In this document: one piece after another, positions 17,437-26,664 of the stretch
Numbering within the stretch: position 1 is the stretch's first letter
Layout of the letters: each line of letters begins with the position of its first letter
Assembly (NCBI GenBank): GCA_905207705.1
Contig: CAJLMA010000001.1
Location: 62,001-126,000, forward strand
Source: an uncultured Prevotellaceae bacterium
GTDB taxonomy: Bacteria > Bacteroidota > Bacteroidia > Bacteroidales > Muribaculaceae
Length of the DNA stretch: 64,000 bases
Direction of reading: 5' to 3'
Made by a program: the position numbers and the translations under genes
Notes under the pieces: generated by a model
The model's database searches: none
Told to the model about the DNA's origin: nothing
Seen by the model: the letters and a program-made list of their open reading frames with translations, nothing else

Positions 17437-18138
17437 ATGATAAAAAAAAGCACACTTAAAAATATTATCAGTGAAGACCTTGCAGAAATTTGGACAGTAC
17501 TGACTCCCGAAGAGAAACATCTCGTCGCTGATAATTTTGTCATGCATAATTTCAAAAAAAATCAAATCATATATGCCGAGAACGATGAGCCAGAATTCCT
17601 ATGGTGCCTGTTGAAAGGGAAAGTGAAGATGTTTAAAGACGGGATTGGCGGAAGGCAACAAATTTTAAGGCTATACCGACCAGTACAATACTTCGGATAC
17701 CGAGCCTACTTTGCCAACGAACCATACGTTTCAAGCACAGCAGCATTCGAGCCATCAACTCTCGGAGCCATAAGCATGAAGCTCGTGACCGAAATAATCG
17801 AAAAGAACCGTAAACTTGCTTGGTTCTTCATCCATGAACTGTCAAAACATCTTGGCGGATCTGACACGAAAATGGTCAATATGACACAAAAACACATACG
17901 GGGACGCCTTGCCGAAGCCTTGACCATACTCATTGACAATTATGGATTTGAAGATGATGGCGAAACTTTAAAAATATACATGGCTCGAGAAGACCTTGCC
18001 AATTTGTCAAACATGACAACATCAAATGCGATTCGCACCCTTTCCACATTTGTCAGTGAAAAAATCATAACGGTAGACGGGCGCAGAATCAAGATTGTAA
18101 ATGAACCTGCTCTCAGGAAAATAAGCAAATTCGGATAA
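17437..18138 (+). CDS. Crp/Fnr family transcriptional regulator
   Basis: The 233-residue protein has an N-terminal cyclic-nucleotide-binding-like beta-roll (about residues 25-145; FKKNQIIYAENDEPEFLWCLLKGKVKMFK) and a C-terminal winged helix (about 155-220) with the recognition region REDLANLSNMTTSNAIRTLS. No Cys cluster typical of Fnr iron-sulfur sensing is seen, so the signal is unknown. Targets cannot be predicted. It has its own promoter and is followed 33 bases later by the DUF4924 gene. Confidence 0.92.
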   Translation: MIKKSTLKNIISEDLAEIWTVLTPEEKHLVADNFVMHNFKKNQIIYAENDEPEFLWCLLKGKVKMFKDGIGGRQQILRLYRPVQYFGYRAYFANEPYVSSTAAFEPSTLGAISMKLVTEIIEKNRKLAWFFIHELSKHLGGSDTKMVNMTQKHIRGRLAEALTILIDNYGFEDDGETLKIYMAREDLANLSNMTTSNAIRTLSTFVSEKIITVDGRRIKIVNEPALRKISKFG

Positions 18139-18171
18139 TTCAATCGCACTGCGAGAAAAGGAATATACAAC

Positions 18172-18732
18172 ATGTTTGTAGCCAAACAAAAAAGAAAGGA
18201 AAACATTGCCGAATATTTGCTATACATGTGGCAAATAGAAGACTTGATACGCGCAAATAACTGCGACATCGACCTAATAGAACGTAATATAATCGACAAA
18301 TATAATGCAGATAGCAATACCAAAACAGAAATAAAAAATTGGTATGAAAGTCTTATCAAGATGATGGAATTGGAAAATGTCAAAGAAAAAGGACATTTGC
18401 AAATCAACAAGAACATCATCATACTCTTAACCGAATTACATTTGTCGCTACTCAAATCGCCTAAATTCCCTGAATATGGGGCAGAATTTTACAAAACCCT
18501 GCCATTCATAGTGGAACTCCGTGCCAAAGCAGGCGAGAATCCCGAAGGCGAAATAGAAACTTGTTTTAATGCCTTATACGGCACGCTGCTTCTTAAATTA
18601 CAACATAAGGAAATAAGCAAAGAAACAATAGCTGCTATAACCCAGATAACCAAATTTGTTGCAAAATTGGCTGCTTTATTCAAGCAAGATGAACAAAAGC
18701 CGTTATTAGGGGATGAAGAGGAAATAATTTGA
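18172..18732 (+). CDS. DUF4924 family protein
   Basis: This 186-residue, mostly alpha-helical cytoplasmic protein begins MFVAKQKRKENIAEYLLYMW, a pattern I associate with DUF4924 of Bacteroidota. No enzymatic motif, signal peptide or membrane segment is seen. It follows the Crp/Fnr gene by 33 bases and may be read with it. The function is unknown. Confidence 0.8.
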   Translation: MFVAKQKRKENIAEYLLYMWQIEDLIRANNCDIDLIERNIIDKYNADSNTKTEIKNWYESLIKMMELENVKEKGHLQINKNIIILLTELHLSLLKSPKFPEYGAEFYKTLPFIVELRAKAGENPEGEIETCFNALYGTLLLKLQHKEISKETIAAITQITKFVAKLAALFKQDEQKPLLGDEEEII

Positions 18733-18851
18733 CACATACATGACTTGATGATAGGAACAATGTTATCGCTACGATAAACGCAAACGATAGCTGCTCCATA
18801 AAACAATATCGATTTAAAAATCGTTCTAAACAGAACATGGAGGATTACTCA

Positions 18852-19721
18852 ATGCCAAAAAATTTATTAATAACTGGAGCTGACGGACAACTTGGTAATG
18901 AAATGAGAAACATTCTTGCCGGAGACAAAACATTCAATTCATTCTTTACCAACAAAGAAACACTCGACATTACAAATGCCAAAGACGTCTACAAATTTAT
19001 TGAAGACAATCACATAGACATAATCGTCAACTGTGCTGCTTACACAGCTGTCGACAAAGCCGAAGAAGATATTATTGACTGCGCTAAGCTAAATGTCGAT
19101 GCAGTGGGCAACATTGCAGGTGCCGCACGCAATTTCGGAGCAAAAGTATTGCATGTATCAACCGACTACGTTTTTGATGGATACAACTACCAGCCATACA
19201 ACGAAAGCGACGAAACGAATCCAAAGACCAACTACGGTACTACAAAACGTGACGGTGAACGCCTGTTATTGAAATTTGCACCCGACAGCATAATCGTCCG
19301 CACTGCATGGTTATATTCGCCGTATGGAAAAAATTTCGTCAAAACAATAATAGGTTTAGCCAAACAAAAAGATACTATCAATGTAGTCTCCGACCAAATC
19401 GGCTCGCCAACTTGTGCAGCCGACTTGGCTACAGCAATACTTAAAATCATTACATCGCCGGAATGGATGCCTGGCACATATCATTTCTCAAATGAAGGGG
19501 TATGTTCATGGTATGACTTTGCTAAAGCAATAATTCGCATTTGCGATATGGACACATGCAACATCGTGCCTGTTAAATCAAAAGATTATCCCGCCAAAGC
19601 ATCACGGCCCTTCTACAGCGTACTCGACAAAACAAAAATAAAACAAACTTACGGCATTACTATTCCCCACTGGGAGGAAAGCCTTCAAAAATGTATTCAG
19701 ATATTAAAACAAAACAGCTAA
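18852..19721 (+). CDS. rfbD: dTDP-4-dehydrorhamnose reductase
   Basis: The chosen start gives 289 residues beginning MPKNLLITGADGQLGNEM, with the GxxGxxG NADPH-binding loop of the short-chain dehydrogenase fold. STDYVFDG and the YGTTKRDGE catalytic Tyr-x3-Lys match RfbD/RmlD, the last step in dTDP-L-rhamnose synthesis. A Met five codons earlier is possible, but GGAGG sits eight bases before the chosen ATG, a rare clear ribosome site in this window. Two small hairpins (18810-18836) precede it. prfC starts 15 bases after its stop. No other rhamnose genes are adjacent. Confidence 0.93.
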   Translation: MPKNLLITGADGQLGNEMRNILAGDKTFNSFFTNKETLDITNAKDVYKFIEDNHIDIIVNCAAYTAVDKAEEDIIDCAKLNVDAVGNIAGAARNFGAKVLHVSTDYVFDGYNYQPYNESDETNPKTNYGTTKRDGERLLLKFAPDSIIVRTAWLYSPYGKNFVKTIIGLAKQKDTINVVSDQIGSPTCAADLATAILKIITSPEWMPGTYHFSNEGVCSWYDFAKAIIRICDMDTCNIVPVKSKDYPAKASRPFYSVLDKTKIKQTYGITIPHWEESLQKCIQILKQNS

Positions 19722-19736
19722 AAATATAAAAATTCA

Positions 19737-21317
19737 GTGGCAAGCTTAACTACAGAAATAAACAAACGGCGCACATTCGCCATTATATCCCACCCTGACG
19801 CGGGAAAAACCACTTTGACTGAGAAACTATTGCTTTTCGGTGGTGCCATTCATGTGGCCGGTGCCGTAAAATCAAATAAAATAAAAAAGACTGCAACATC
19901 CGACTGGATGGAAATTGAAAAGCAACGTGGCATCTCAGTGGCAACATCGGTAATGGGATTTAATTACGGAGATTACAAAATAAACATTCTTGACACTCCG
20001 GGACACCAAGATTTTGCCGAAGATACTTATCGCACATTGACAGCAGTCGACAGCGTTATAATTGTTGTCGATGTCGCCAAAGGCGTAGAGCAGCAGACTC
20101 GCAAGCTCATGGAAGTATGCCGAATGCGAAACACACCGGTTATTATTTTTGTAAACAAACTTGACCGCGAAGGTAAAGACCCGTTTGACATACTCGATGA
20201 ACTTGAAGCCGAATTAAAAATAAAAGTACGCCCATTAAGTTGGCCTATAAACATAGGCGCACGCTTTAAAGGTGTTTATAATATTTATGAGCATGGCCTT
20301 GATTTGTTCACGCCCGACAAACAAAAAGTGACAGAGCGTGTAGAAATCAAAGATGTCAACGACAAAACCATCGACAAAGCCGTCGGAGAAGCTGATGCTA
20401 CAAAATTACGCGAAGACCTTGAACTGATAGAAGGAGTATATCCCGAATTTAATGAACTCGAATACCTTGACGGGAAAGTTGCACCTGTATTCTTCGGATC
20501 GGCACTCAATACATTCGGCGTGAAAGAATTGCTTGACTGTTTTGTTCGTATAGCACCATCACCAAAGCCAACTCAAGCCGAAGAACGCATCGTTGAGCCA
20601 GGTGAAAGCACATTCTCCGGATTCGTGTTTAAAATACATGCCAACATGGATCCAAACCACCGTAGTTGCATCGCCTTTGTGAAAGTATGCTCAGGATGTT
20701 TCAAGCGCAACGCCAATTACAAGCACATCCGCTCGGGCAAATTCATGAAATTCTCTTCTCCTACAGCTTTCATGGCTCAGAAGAAAGATATTGTTGACGA
20801 GGCATATCCTGGAGACATCGTAGGCCTTCCCGATAACGGAACATTCAAAATAGGCGATACGTTGACCGAGGGTGAAGAATTGCATTTCAGGGGTCTGCCA
20901 AGTTTCTCTCCCGAAATGTTCAAATACATTGAAAACACCGACCCAATGAAAACCAAACAACTGAACAAAGGAATCGAGCAATTAATGGACGAAGGCGTTG
21001 CTCAGTTGTTTGTCAACCAATTCAATGGTCGCAAGATTATAGGAACTGTAGGACAACTGCAATTTGAAGTAATCCAATATCGTTTGCTACACGAATATGG
21101 AGCTCAATGCCGTTGGGAACCCATTCATCTATACAAGGCATGCTGGATTGAAAGCGATGACGATGAAGCACTCGAAGCATTCAAGAAACGTAAGCATCAA
21201 TTCATGGCTCTTGACCGGGAGGGGCGTGATGTGTTTTTAGCTGATTCAAATTATGTCCTACAAATGGCGCAAAATGATTTCCCAAAAATAAAATTCCATT
21301 TCACTTCAGAATTTTAA
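19737..21317 (+). CDS. prfC: Peptide chain release factor 3
   Basis: The 526-residue GTPase starts with GTG. It has G1 SHPDAGKTTLTEK (about residues 18-30), the G2/G3 region QRGISVATSVMGF and LDTPGHQDFAED, and G4 NKLDRE, followed by the EF-G-like domain 2 and the RF3 C-terminal domain ending HFTSEF. RF3 recycles RF1/RF2 after termination. The GTG start is fixed by the alignment of MASLTTEINKRRTFAIISHP with the family. It forms a unit with rfbD (15-base gap) and ends at a strong terminator. Confidence 0.96.
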   Translation: MASLTTEINKRRTFAIISHPDAGKTTLTEKLLLFGGAIHVAGAVKSNKIKKTATSDWMEIEKQRGISVATSVMGFNYGDYKINILDTPGHQDFAEDTYRTLTAVDSVIIVVDVAKGVEQQTRKLMEVCRMRNTPVIIFVNKLDREGKDPFDILDELEAELKIKVRPLSWPINIGARFKGVYNIYEHGLDLFTPDKQKVTERVEIKDVNDKTIDKAVGEADATKLREDLELIEGVYPEFNELEYLDGKVAPVFFGSALNTFGVKELLDCFVRIAPSPKPTQAEERIVEPGESTFSGFVFKIHANMDPNHRSCIAFVKVCSGCFKRNANYKHIRSGKFMKFSSPTAFMAQKKDIVDEAYPGDIVGLPDNGTFKIGDTLTEGEELHFRGLPSFSPEMFKYIENTDPMKTKQLNKGIEQLMDEGVAQLFVNQFNGRKIIGTVGQLQFEVIQYRLLHEYGAQCRWEPIHLYKACWIESDDDEALEAFKKRKHQFMALDREGRDVFLADSNYVLQMAQNDFPKIKFHFTSEF

Positions 21318-21335
21318 ACAGCTTCAAATATGAAT

Positions 21336-21375
21336 ATGGCGACATGAACTAGCATTATTCATGTCGCCATTTGTG
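21336..21375. terminator. Bidirectional terminator between prfC and the EamA gene
   Basis: A perfect 13-bp stem ATGGCGACATGAA/TTCATGTCGCCAT with a nine-base loop and T-rich flank lies between two convergent genes. Confidence 0.85.
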
Positions 21376-21398
21376 TTTTAGTGCATGATATCAAGTTA

Positions 21399-22340
21399 TT
21401 AAAACTTATTTTTTTCAATATTCGCCACTTCCAATTCCAACCGGCTCTTACTTATTGTCACTAAATATACACCACCGAATATAAGCAAAATTGCAAAACC
21501 TTTTACAATATTAAATGTATCCAGATTTAAATATATTGCCACTATGCAAGCAACAATTGGCTGCACATAATTATACATTCCCGCAACTGTAGGCCTTAGA
21601 TTTTTTTGTCCTACGACTACAAGCATATAACTTATAAATGTTGCAAACACAACTATAAAAGAAATAGACAGTATTGACATTGCATCAAGAGCCACCCAAT
21701 CGGTCTGTATCAAATCATCATAAGAAAATGGAAGCATGCAAATAAATGCATATGTAAACATCCATTTCATTATCGTCACGAGAGAATATTTACCGACAAA
21801 ATTCTTAAACAGCACCAAATATAAGGCATAGCTTAACTGAGCCAACAAAACAAGTAAATCACCAAGCATATGAGAATCAACTGTGTCGGTTGATGCACCA
21901 CTTTGATTGCTCCCTATAATAAGCAACAATGCGCCCAGAGCACCGGCAGCGATGCCCATTACTTTTTTGCCTGTAATAGGTTCTTTCAAGAATATGGCTG
22001 CAAGTACCATTGCCCACAACGGCATGCTAGTCGTAATAATGGATGCATCTCCCGGAGAAGTCAGTCCAACTCCAAAAATAAAACATCCTTGATTAAACAC
22101 AATGGCCAATAATGAAGCTACAAACAGCCTGGCCATGTCTTTATGGTCAACATGCTCTGGTTTGCGAAAAAATGAAAGAATCCAAAACAAAATCATTGCT
22201 CCGAATACACGCAAATCGGTCACTACAAGCGGAGTCACAATACCGCCCATCATCACCAATTTGGCTATCGGAGACATTAGGCCCCAAATGGAGTTTGCGG
22301 CAAGCATCGACAAGTGACCTTTTAAACTGACTTTTTCCAT
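21399..22340 (-). CDS. EamA/DMT family permease
   Basis: The 313-residue protein has ten predicted membrane helices arranged as two EamA repeats. The first opens with LSMLAANSIWGLMSPIAKL and contains GLTSPGDASIITTSMPLWAM; the second begins near residue 160 with GDLLVLLAQLSYALYLVLFK. These proteins export or exchange small metabolites at the inner membrane; the substrate is unknown. The gene is separated from the upstream helicase gene by a terminator, so it should have its own promoter, which I could not identify. Confidence 0.92.
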   Translation of the reverse strand: MEKVSLKGHLSMLAANSIWGLMSPIAKLVMMGGIVTPLVVTDLRVFGAMILFWILSFFRKPEHVDHKDMARLFVASLLAIVFNQGCFIFGVGLTSPGDASIITTSMPLWAMVLAAIFLKEPITGKKVMGIAAGALGALLLIIGSNQSGASTDTVDSHMLGDLLVLLAQLSYALYLVLFKNFVGKYSLVTIMKWMFTYAFICMLPFSYDDLIQTDWVALDAMSILSISFIVVFATFISYMLVVVGQKNLRPTVAGMYNYVQPIVACIVAIYLNLDTFNIVKGFAILLIFGGVYLVTISKSRLELEVANIEKNKF

Positions 22341-22380
22341 TATTTTCCTTATTTAATTGAATTCTGTTATTGAATATGTA

Positions 22381-22413
22381 CAACAAAAAAATTGCCTGTG
22401 TTCAGGCAATTTT
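22381..22413 (-). terminator. Terminator of the DEAD-box helicase gene
   Basis: The stem AAAATTGCCTG/CAGGCAATTTT with a TGTT loop is followed on the minus strand by a T run, nine bases past the stop codon. Confidence 0.85.
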
Positions 22414-22421
22414 CATATTGT

Positions 22422-23753
22422 TCAATCATTTATCAATGATATCCTTAGTCGTTTGTTTTTAATCTTCTTCCCTTCCAATTGCGATAGGATACCGTCTTCA
22501 AATGATGCCTTTATCGCAGCTATAGAATAATGATCAAACACATCAATGCGGCCGATAGAATCAGCTCCTGCACTTGAATTATTTATGAGGAATCCGACAA
22601 TATCCCCTTTAGATATTTTTTCTTTCTTGCCGGCGTTAAAATAAAGAGACACATATTCTCGTCTCGGAAATTCAACTTCTTTCTCGTCAAGAATCTTCTC
22701 GCCGTCAAATCTCATATAATCGGCACATTTTTCCTCAGGACCCAATATTACATATATCGAACCATTGGCATTTACTCGGGCTGTGCGACCGTTACGGTGT
22801 ATATACACCTCTTTGGTCAACGGTTGATGATAATGTATAATATTTTCCACTTCGGCTATATCAAGACCACGCGAACCAAGATCGGTAGTCACAAGGACTT
22901 TATATGTGCCATTATTAAATAATGTTATTGCCTTCTCGCGATCCTGTTGCTCCAAGCCTCCATGATACATAACTACAGGGATTCCATTACTATGCAAAAA
23001 ATCATACACCCTTTCGACCGACTCGCGGTAATTGACAAATAATATCGTTTTGCCGTCACCTATATTGCCAATAAGAGTCAATGCTGCCTGTAACTTATCT
23101 TTGCTTTCAGACTTCACTTCCATCACATTCATGCGTCGATCAATATTTTTCTTAATCGAAAGGAAATTGAGTACTAATGGTGAAGATAATCTCAAGAAAT
23201 CGGGGAAATTGTCAATCATAGTAGCCGACGTCAAGAAACGACGTGACAACCTCGACATCTTGCCTATTATTCGCCTCATTTCATCTTGGAAGCCCAATTC
23301 AAGCGATTTGTCAAATTCATCAAGCACAACAATTCTTACCGAACTGACATCTATGTGATTGCGATTTATGTGATCAAGCGTTCTCCCCGGAGTACCAACT
23401 AATATTGTAGGAGTTACCAATAAAGAATTTTTTTCATCCTTCACATTATGCCCACCATAACAACATGCGACTTTCATACCCAAGGCTAATTCTCGTGCCA
23501 CTCCATATATTTGCAATACGAGTTCCCTTGAAGGAGCTATAATGACACATTGCAATGATTCTTTATCAGGTTTTACAGCTTGCAACAGTGGCAACAAATA
23601 TGCTATGGTCTTACCAGTTCCCGTCGGAGACAATAATACCACATCCCCACCCTCTTTCGAACGAGTATTCATTGCAACCTGCATGTCATTCAACTTAGAG
23701 ATGCCAAGCCGCTCATTCAATCTTGACAGTATATCTTTCTCATTCATAATCAA
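22422..23753 (-). CDS. DEAD-box RNA helicase with DbpA-type RNA-binding domain
   Basis: The 443-residue protein has both RecA-like domains: LSPTGTGKT (motif I), VGTPGRTLDH, motif II written DEFD rather than DEAD (VVLDEFDKSLELGF), TSATM (motif III), VTTDLGSRGLDI and HRNGRTAR (motif VI). The last 80 residues (REYVSLYFNAGKKEKISKGD...GRIDVFDHYSIAAI) fit the DbpA RNA-binding domain, which in E. coli DbpA binds 23S rRNA. A ribosome-assembly role is therefore plausible. Met1 or Met3 may be the start. Confidence 0.92.
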   Translation of the reverse strand: MIMNEKDILSRLNERLGISKLNDMQVAMNTRSKEGGDVVLLSPTGTGKTIAYLLPLLQAVKPDKESLQCVIIAPSRELVLQIYGVARELALGMKVACCYGGHNVKDEKNSLLVTPTILVGTPGRTLDHINRNHIDVSSVRIVVLDEFDKSLELGFQDEMRRIIGKMSRLSRRFLTSATMIDNFPDFLRLSSPLVLNFLSIKKNIDRRMNVMEVKSESKDKLQAALTLIGNIGDGKTILFVNYRESVERVYDFLHSNGIPVVMYHGGLEQQDREKAITLFNNGTYKVLVTTDLGSRGLDIAEVENIIHYHQPLTKEVYIHRNGRTARVNANGSIYVILGPEEKCADYMRFDGEKILDEKEVEFPRREYVSLYFNAGKKEKISKGDIVGFLINNSSAGADSIGRIDVFDHYSIAAIKASFEDGILSQLEGKKIKNKRLRISLIND

Positions 23754-23778
23754 GAATACATTTTCAAAAAAATATTCA

Positions 23779-23786
23779 CAAAGATA
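23779..23786 (-). promoter_or_regulatory. -7 box of the helicase promoter
   Basis: On the minus strand TATCTTTG, a full TAnnTTTG match, about 25 bases before the start codon. The -33 box is unclear. Confidence 0.45.
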
Positions 23787-23936
23787 CTCAATATTAATTA
23801 ACGATTAAAAACACAATACCCCTAAAATCCATAATATTTTAAAATTCACATTACGCAGTGTTACATCACGCCGCACGCAATATTTTATGGCATATTTTTT
23901 GATTAATCTAATTTATATGTACCAATATTATTAATT

Positions 23937-24620
23937 ATGACATCAATTATTATTTTCATAGTAATAGCCATTGCCAGTTATGTGATACAGGCTTCATTGA
24001 AAAGTAAATTTGAACGATATTCCAAAGAAACCATACCCGGCGGAATGACAGGCCGTGACGTGGCAATAAAAATGCTTCACGACAACGGCATATACGATGT
24101 GACTGTTGTCAGTACAAGAGGGATGCTGACCGACTTCTATAATCCGGCCAATAAAACTGTAAATCTAAGCGAAGGAGTATATGCAAGTTGCAGCGTGGCC
24201 GCAGCAGCAGTTGCTGCTCATGAATGTGGACATGCCGTGCAGCACGCCACCAAATACAGTTTCCTGCAATTAAGGTCTAAACTTGTCCCTGCCGTCAGCT
24301 TTGCTTCACGCTGGATATCATGGTTGTTACTCGCAGGTATATTGCTTCTACATGTAATGCCTGGAATCCTATTTGCTGGCATCATCCTATTTGCATTAAC
24401 CACATTATTCAGTTTTGTCACACTTCCAGTCGAGATTGATGCAAGCCGCAGAGCATTGTTGTGGCTAAACCAAACAGGAATAACCAGTGGAACAAGCCAC
24501 GAACATGCTACCGACGCACTCAAGTCGGCTGCTTACACTTATGTCATAGCTGCACTTGGCTCATTGGCAACACTTATATATTATGTGATGATATTCCTCG
24601 GAGGACAAAGAGACGAATAA
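23937..24620 (+). CDS. Membrane zinc metallopeptidase (YugP / Zn_peptidase_2 family)
   Basis: The 227-residue protein has an N-terminal membrane helix (SIIIFIVIAIASYVIQ), a short domain with GMTGRDVAIKMLHDNGI, then the zinc motif HECGH (about residues 95-99) in AAVAAHECGHAVQHA. Two more membrane helices (about 117-165) and EIDASRRAL, with the likely third ligand Glu, follow. This order fits the neutral zinc peptidases of the YugP family, whose substrates are unknown. It is a single-gene unit ending in a terminator. Confidence 0.9.
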   Translation: MTSIIIFIVIAIASYVIQASLKSKFERYSKETIPGGMTGRDVAIKMLHDNGIYDVTVVSTRGMLTDFYNPANKTVNLSEGVYASCSVAAAAVAAHECGHAVQHATKYSFLQLRSKLVPAVSFASRWISWLLLAGILLLHVMPGILFAGIILFALTTLFSFVTLPVEIDASRRALLWLNQTGITSGTSHEHATDALKSAAYTYVIAALGSLATLIYYVMIFLGGQRDE

Positions 24621-24644
24621 ACAAGCTATTACATATTTATATAT

Positions 24645-24681
24645 AAAAACCGTTATGCCTTTTCTTCACATAACGGTTTTT
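24645..24681 (+). terminator. Terminator after the zinc peptidase gene
   Basis: The 13-bp inverted repeat AAAAACCGTTATG/CATAACGGTTTTT has an 11-base loop and begins 24 bases after the stop codon. Confidence 0.85.
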
Positions 24682-24754
24682 ATTATATCCTGCACCAAAA
24701 CTTCGCCTGCATATTTTATATGCAATTTATCATTATAATATTTCAAATAAAATG

Positions 24755-24785
24755 TTAGGAATAATCAAAACATTCGCTATATTTG
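24755..24785 (+). promoter_or_regulatory. Promoter of the DUF3332 lipoprotein
   Basis: TTAG (24755-24758, one mismatch to TTTG), 19 bases, TATATTTG (24778-24785). It leaves a leader of about 53 bases. Confidence 0.6.
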
Positions 24786-24844
24786 TAATAAATACATGAA
24801 TTTAAATTATAGATAAAACTCTACCAAACTTAATATATTTTATT

Positions 24845-25390
24845 ATGAAGAAAAGATTTTTAACCGTTGCTGTAATTCTGGCCGTTGCCGGGTCGCTGAT
24901 GTTCACGTCATGTATTGGAAGTTTTGGCTTGACTTCAAAGGTTCATGCTTGGAACAGCCAAGTAGGGAGCAAATTTGTAAACGAAGTAGTATTTATTGCA
25001 TTTTGGGTTCTTCCTGTATATGAATTGTCTATGCTTGCCGATTTACTTGTTGTAAATTCAATTGAATTCTGGTCGGGTTCCAATCCTGTTGCAGAAACAA
25101 AAATAATTGACGGCAAAGATGCTCGCTATGAAATCAAATCAAATGCCGATGGATACATTGTCACAAACTTGAATGACAATTCTGTAGTAAAATTCAACTT
25201 TGACGAAGTCGATAATTCATGGGCAGTAGAAGCAAACGGAGAATCTCATAAGTTCATGAAATACATCGATGATACTCATGTCGAAATGATTACTCCTGAT
25301 GGAAGTTTCGAACAAGTTGAATTGTCACAAAACGGCGTTCTTGCTTACCAACAAATGGTTACTTCCGCACTTTACGCAAGCCGCAATTAA
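24845..25390 (+). CDS. DUF3332 family lipoprotein
   Basis: The 181-residue protein starts with a lipoprotein signal (MKKRFLTVAVILAVAGSLMF) and lipobox FTSC at Cys22. The segment after it, GLTSKVHAWNSQVGSKFVNE, then a hydrophobic stretch FIAFWVLPVYELSMLADLLVV and EFWSGSNPV, are the pattern of DUF3332. A beta-rich C-terminal half follows. The function is unknown. It is a self-contained unit, with a terminator before its promoter and another right after it. Confidence 0.88.
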   Translation: MKKRFLTVAVILAVAGSLMFTSCIGSFGLTSKVHAWNSQVGSKFVNEVVFIAFWVLPVYELSMLADLLVVNSIEFWSGSNPVAETKIIDGKDARYEIKSNADGYIVTNLNDNSVVKFNFDEVDNSWAVEANGESHKFMKYIDDTHVEMITPDGSFEQVELSQNGVLAYQQMVTSALYASRN

Positions 25391-25414
25391 AAAGAATCGC
25401 AAATGTCCAAAAAT

Positions 25415-25447
25415 AAAAAAGAATCCGACAACTCGGATTCTTTTTTT
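25415..25447. terminator. Terminator between the DUF3332 gene and lptF
   Basis: The stem AAAAAAGAATCCGA/TCGGATTCTTTTTT has a four-base loop and T run. It lies between two convergent genes. Confidence 0.88.
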
Positions 25448-25472
25448 ATTTCCCAACCCTAAGTCTATATCA

Positions 25473-26645
25473 TCAAATAGATGCTTTCCTATAAAGATAT
25501 ATTGCGATAAATGCATATATGACATTCGGTATCCACATCGCTACAAATGGAGAGGTATACCCCGACACCGCAAATGTAGACGTTACAGTAGTGAATAAAA
25601 TATAAGAAAAGCTCAATACGAGACCTATTCCGATATTAATCCCCATTCCGCCCTTTACTTTTCTTGAAGACAACGACATACCTATTATAGTTAATATGAA
25701 TGCAGCAGCTGTCGTGGCATATCGCTTCTCCAATTCAATTTCAAAGTTCTTTATATTTGCCACTCCACGTTCCTTCTGCCTGGCAATATAATTTTTCAAC
25801 TGGGGGAGAGTCAATGTTTCCTGATCATTTTTGGCAATCAAGAAATCCCTCGGTTCTATCTCCATTATGGTATCAAGACTCTTGCCACGCACAATCGTCT
25901 CCTTTAATCCATGAAAATACCTTATAGTATAATCCCTAACAGTCCATTTATAAAGTGTGTCATATTTTATGGTTTGTGCCGTCATACGCGACTCAAGCAT
26001 CTTGCCATCAAATTTATCAAGGGAGAACCTATAGCCTGTTTTCGAATTATTATCATAACGCGACATATAGGCAACAACACCTGGTGATACTTGCAATTGT
26101 ATATTCGAACCATGGTCTACTTTCTTATTCTTGACCCATTTATTTGTATATTCTATTCGTTTGATATTGGCCGGAGGAATCACATATGCAGCCAGTACAA
26201 ACGAAAATACCGCGATAATTGAAGCCGACACAAGATAAGGGATTACAAGTCTTCTGAAACTTATGCCGCTCGACAACATCGCAATAATTTCTGAATTGTC
26301 GGCCAATTTAGATGTAAAGAAAATTACAGCGATAAACGTAAATAACGGACTGAACTGATTGGCAAAATATGGCAAGAAATTGACAAAGTAATCAAAAATA
26401 GTTTCCTCAATAGGAGCCTCAAGCATCGCATCAAGTTTCTCGTTTATGTCAAACATCACCACGATAGCAAGTAGCAGCAAAATCGCAAAAACGTAAGTTC
26501 CCAAAAACTTACGAATTATATATCTGTCAAACATCTTGACAAGAGGTTTACGTTCTCGCTTGACACCCGATTTCGATTCGGATGCTGCATTGTCATCGGC
26601 AACCGCTTTATTGCCATCTTTTTTCTTAAATCTAAGTTGAAACAT
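25473..26645 (-). CDS. LptF/LptG (YjgP/YjgQ) family lipopolysaccharide export permease
   Basis: The 390-residue protein has the family's layout: three membrane helices near the N-terminus (the first at FLGTYVFAILLLLAIVVMFD, then about 90-150), a periplasmic beta-jellyroll (about 160-290) and three C-terminal helices (last: IPNVIYAFIAIYLYR). With LptB and the partner permease it extracts LPS from the inner membrane. The N-terminus carries an unusual 37-residue charged extension (KKKDGNKAVADDNAASESKS) before MFDRYIIRKFLG, where many relatives begin; the longer form fits the 19-base gap after tgt. Confidence 0.92.
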   Translation of the reverse strand: MFQLRFKKKDGNKAVADDNAASESKSGVKRERKPLVKMFDRYIIRKFLGTYVFAILLLLAIVVMFDINEKLDAMLEAPIEETIFDYFVNFLPYFANQFSPLFTFIAVIFFTSKLADNSEIIAMLSSGISFRRLVIPYLVSASIIAVFSFVLAAYVIPPANIKRIEYTNKWVKNKKVDHGSNIQLQVSPGVVAYMSRYDNNSKTGYRFSLDKFDGKMLESRMTAQTIKYDTLYKWTVRDYTIRYFHGLKETIVRGKSLDTIMEIEPRDFLIAKNDQETLTLPQLKNYIARQKERGVANIKNFEIELEKRYATTAAAFILTIIGMSLSSRKVKGGMGINIGIGLVLSFSYILFTTVTSTFAVSGYTSPFVAMWIPNVIYAFIAIYLYRKASI

Positions 26646-26664
26646 ATAGTCTCCTTATTTCATC

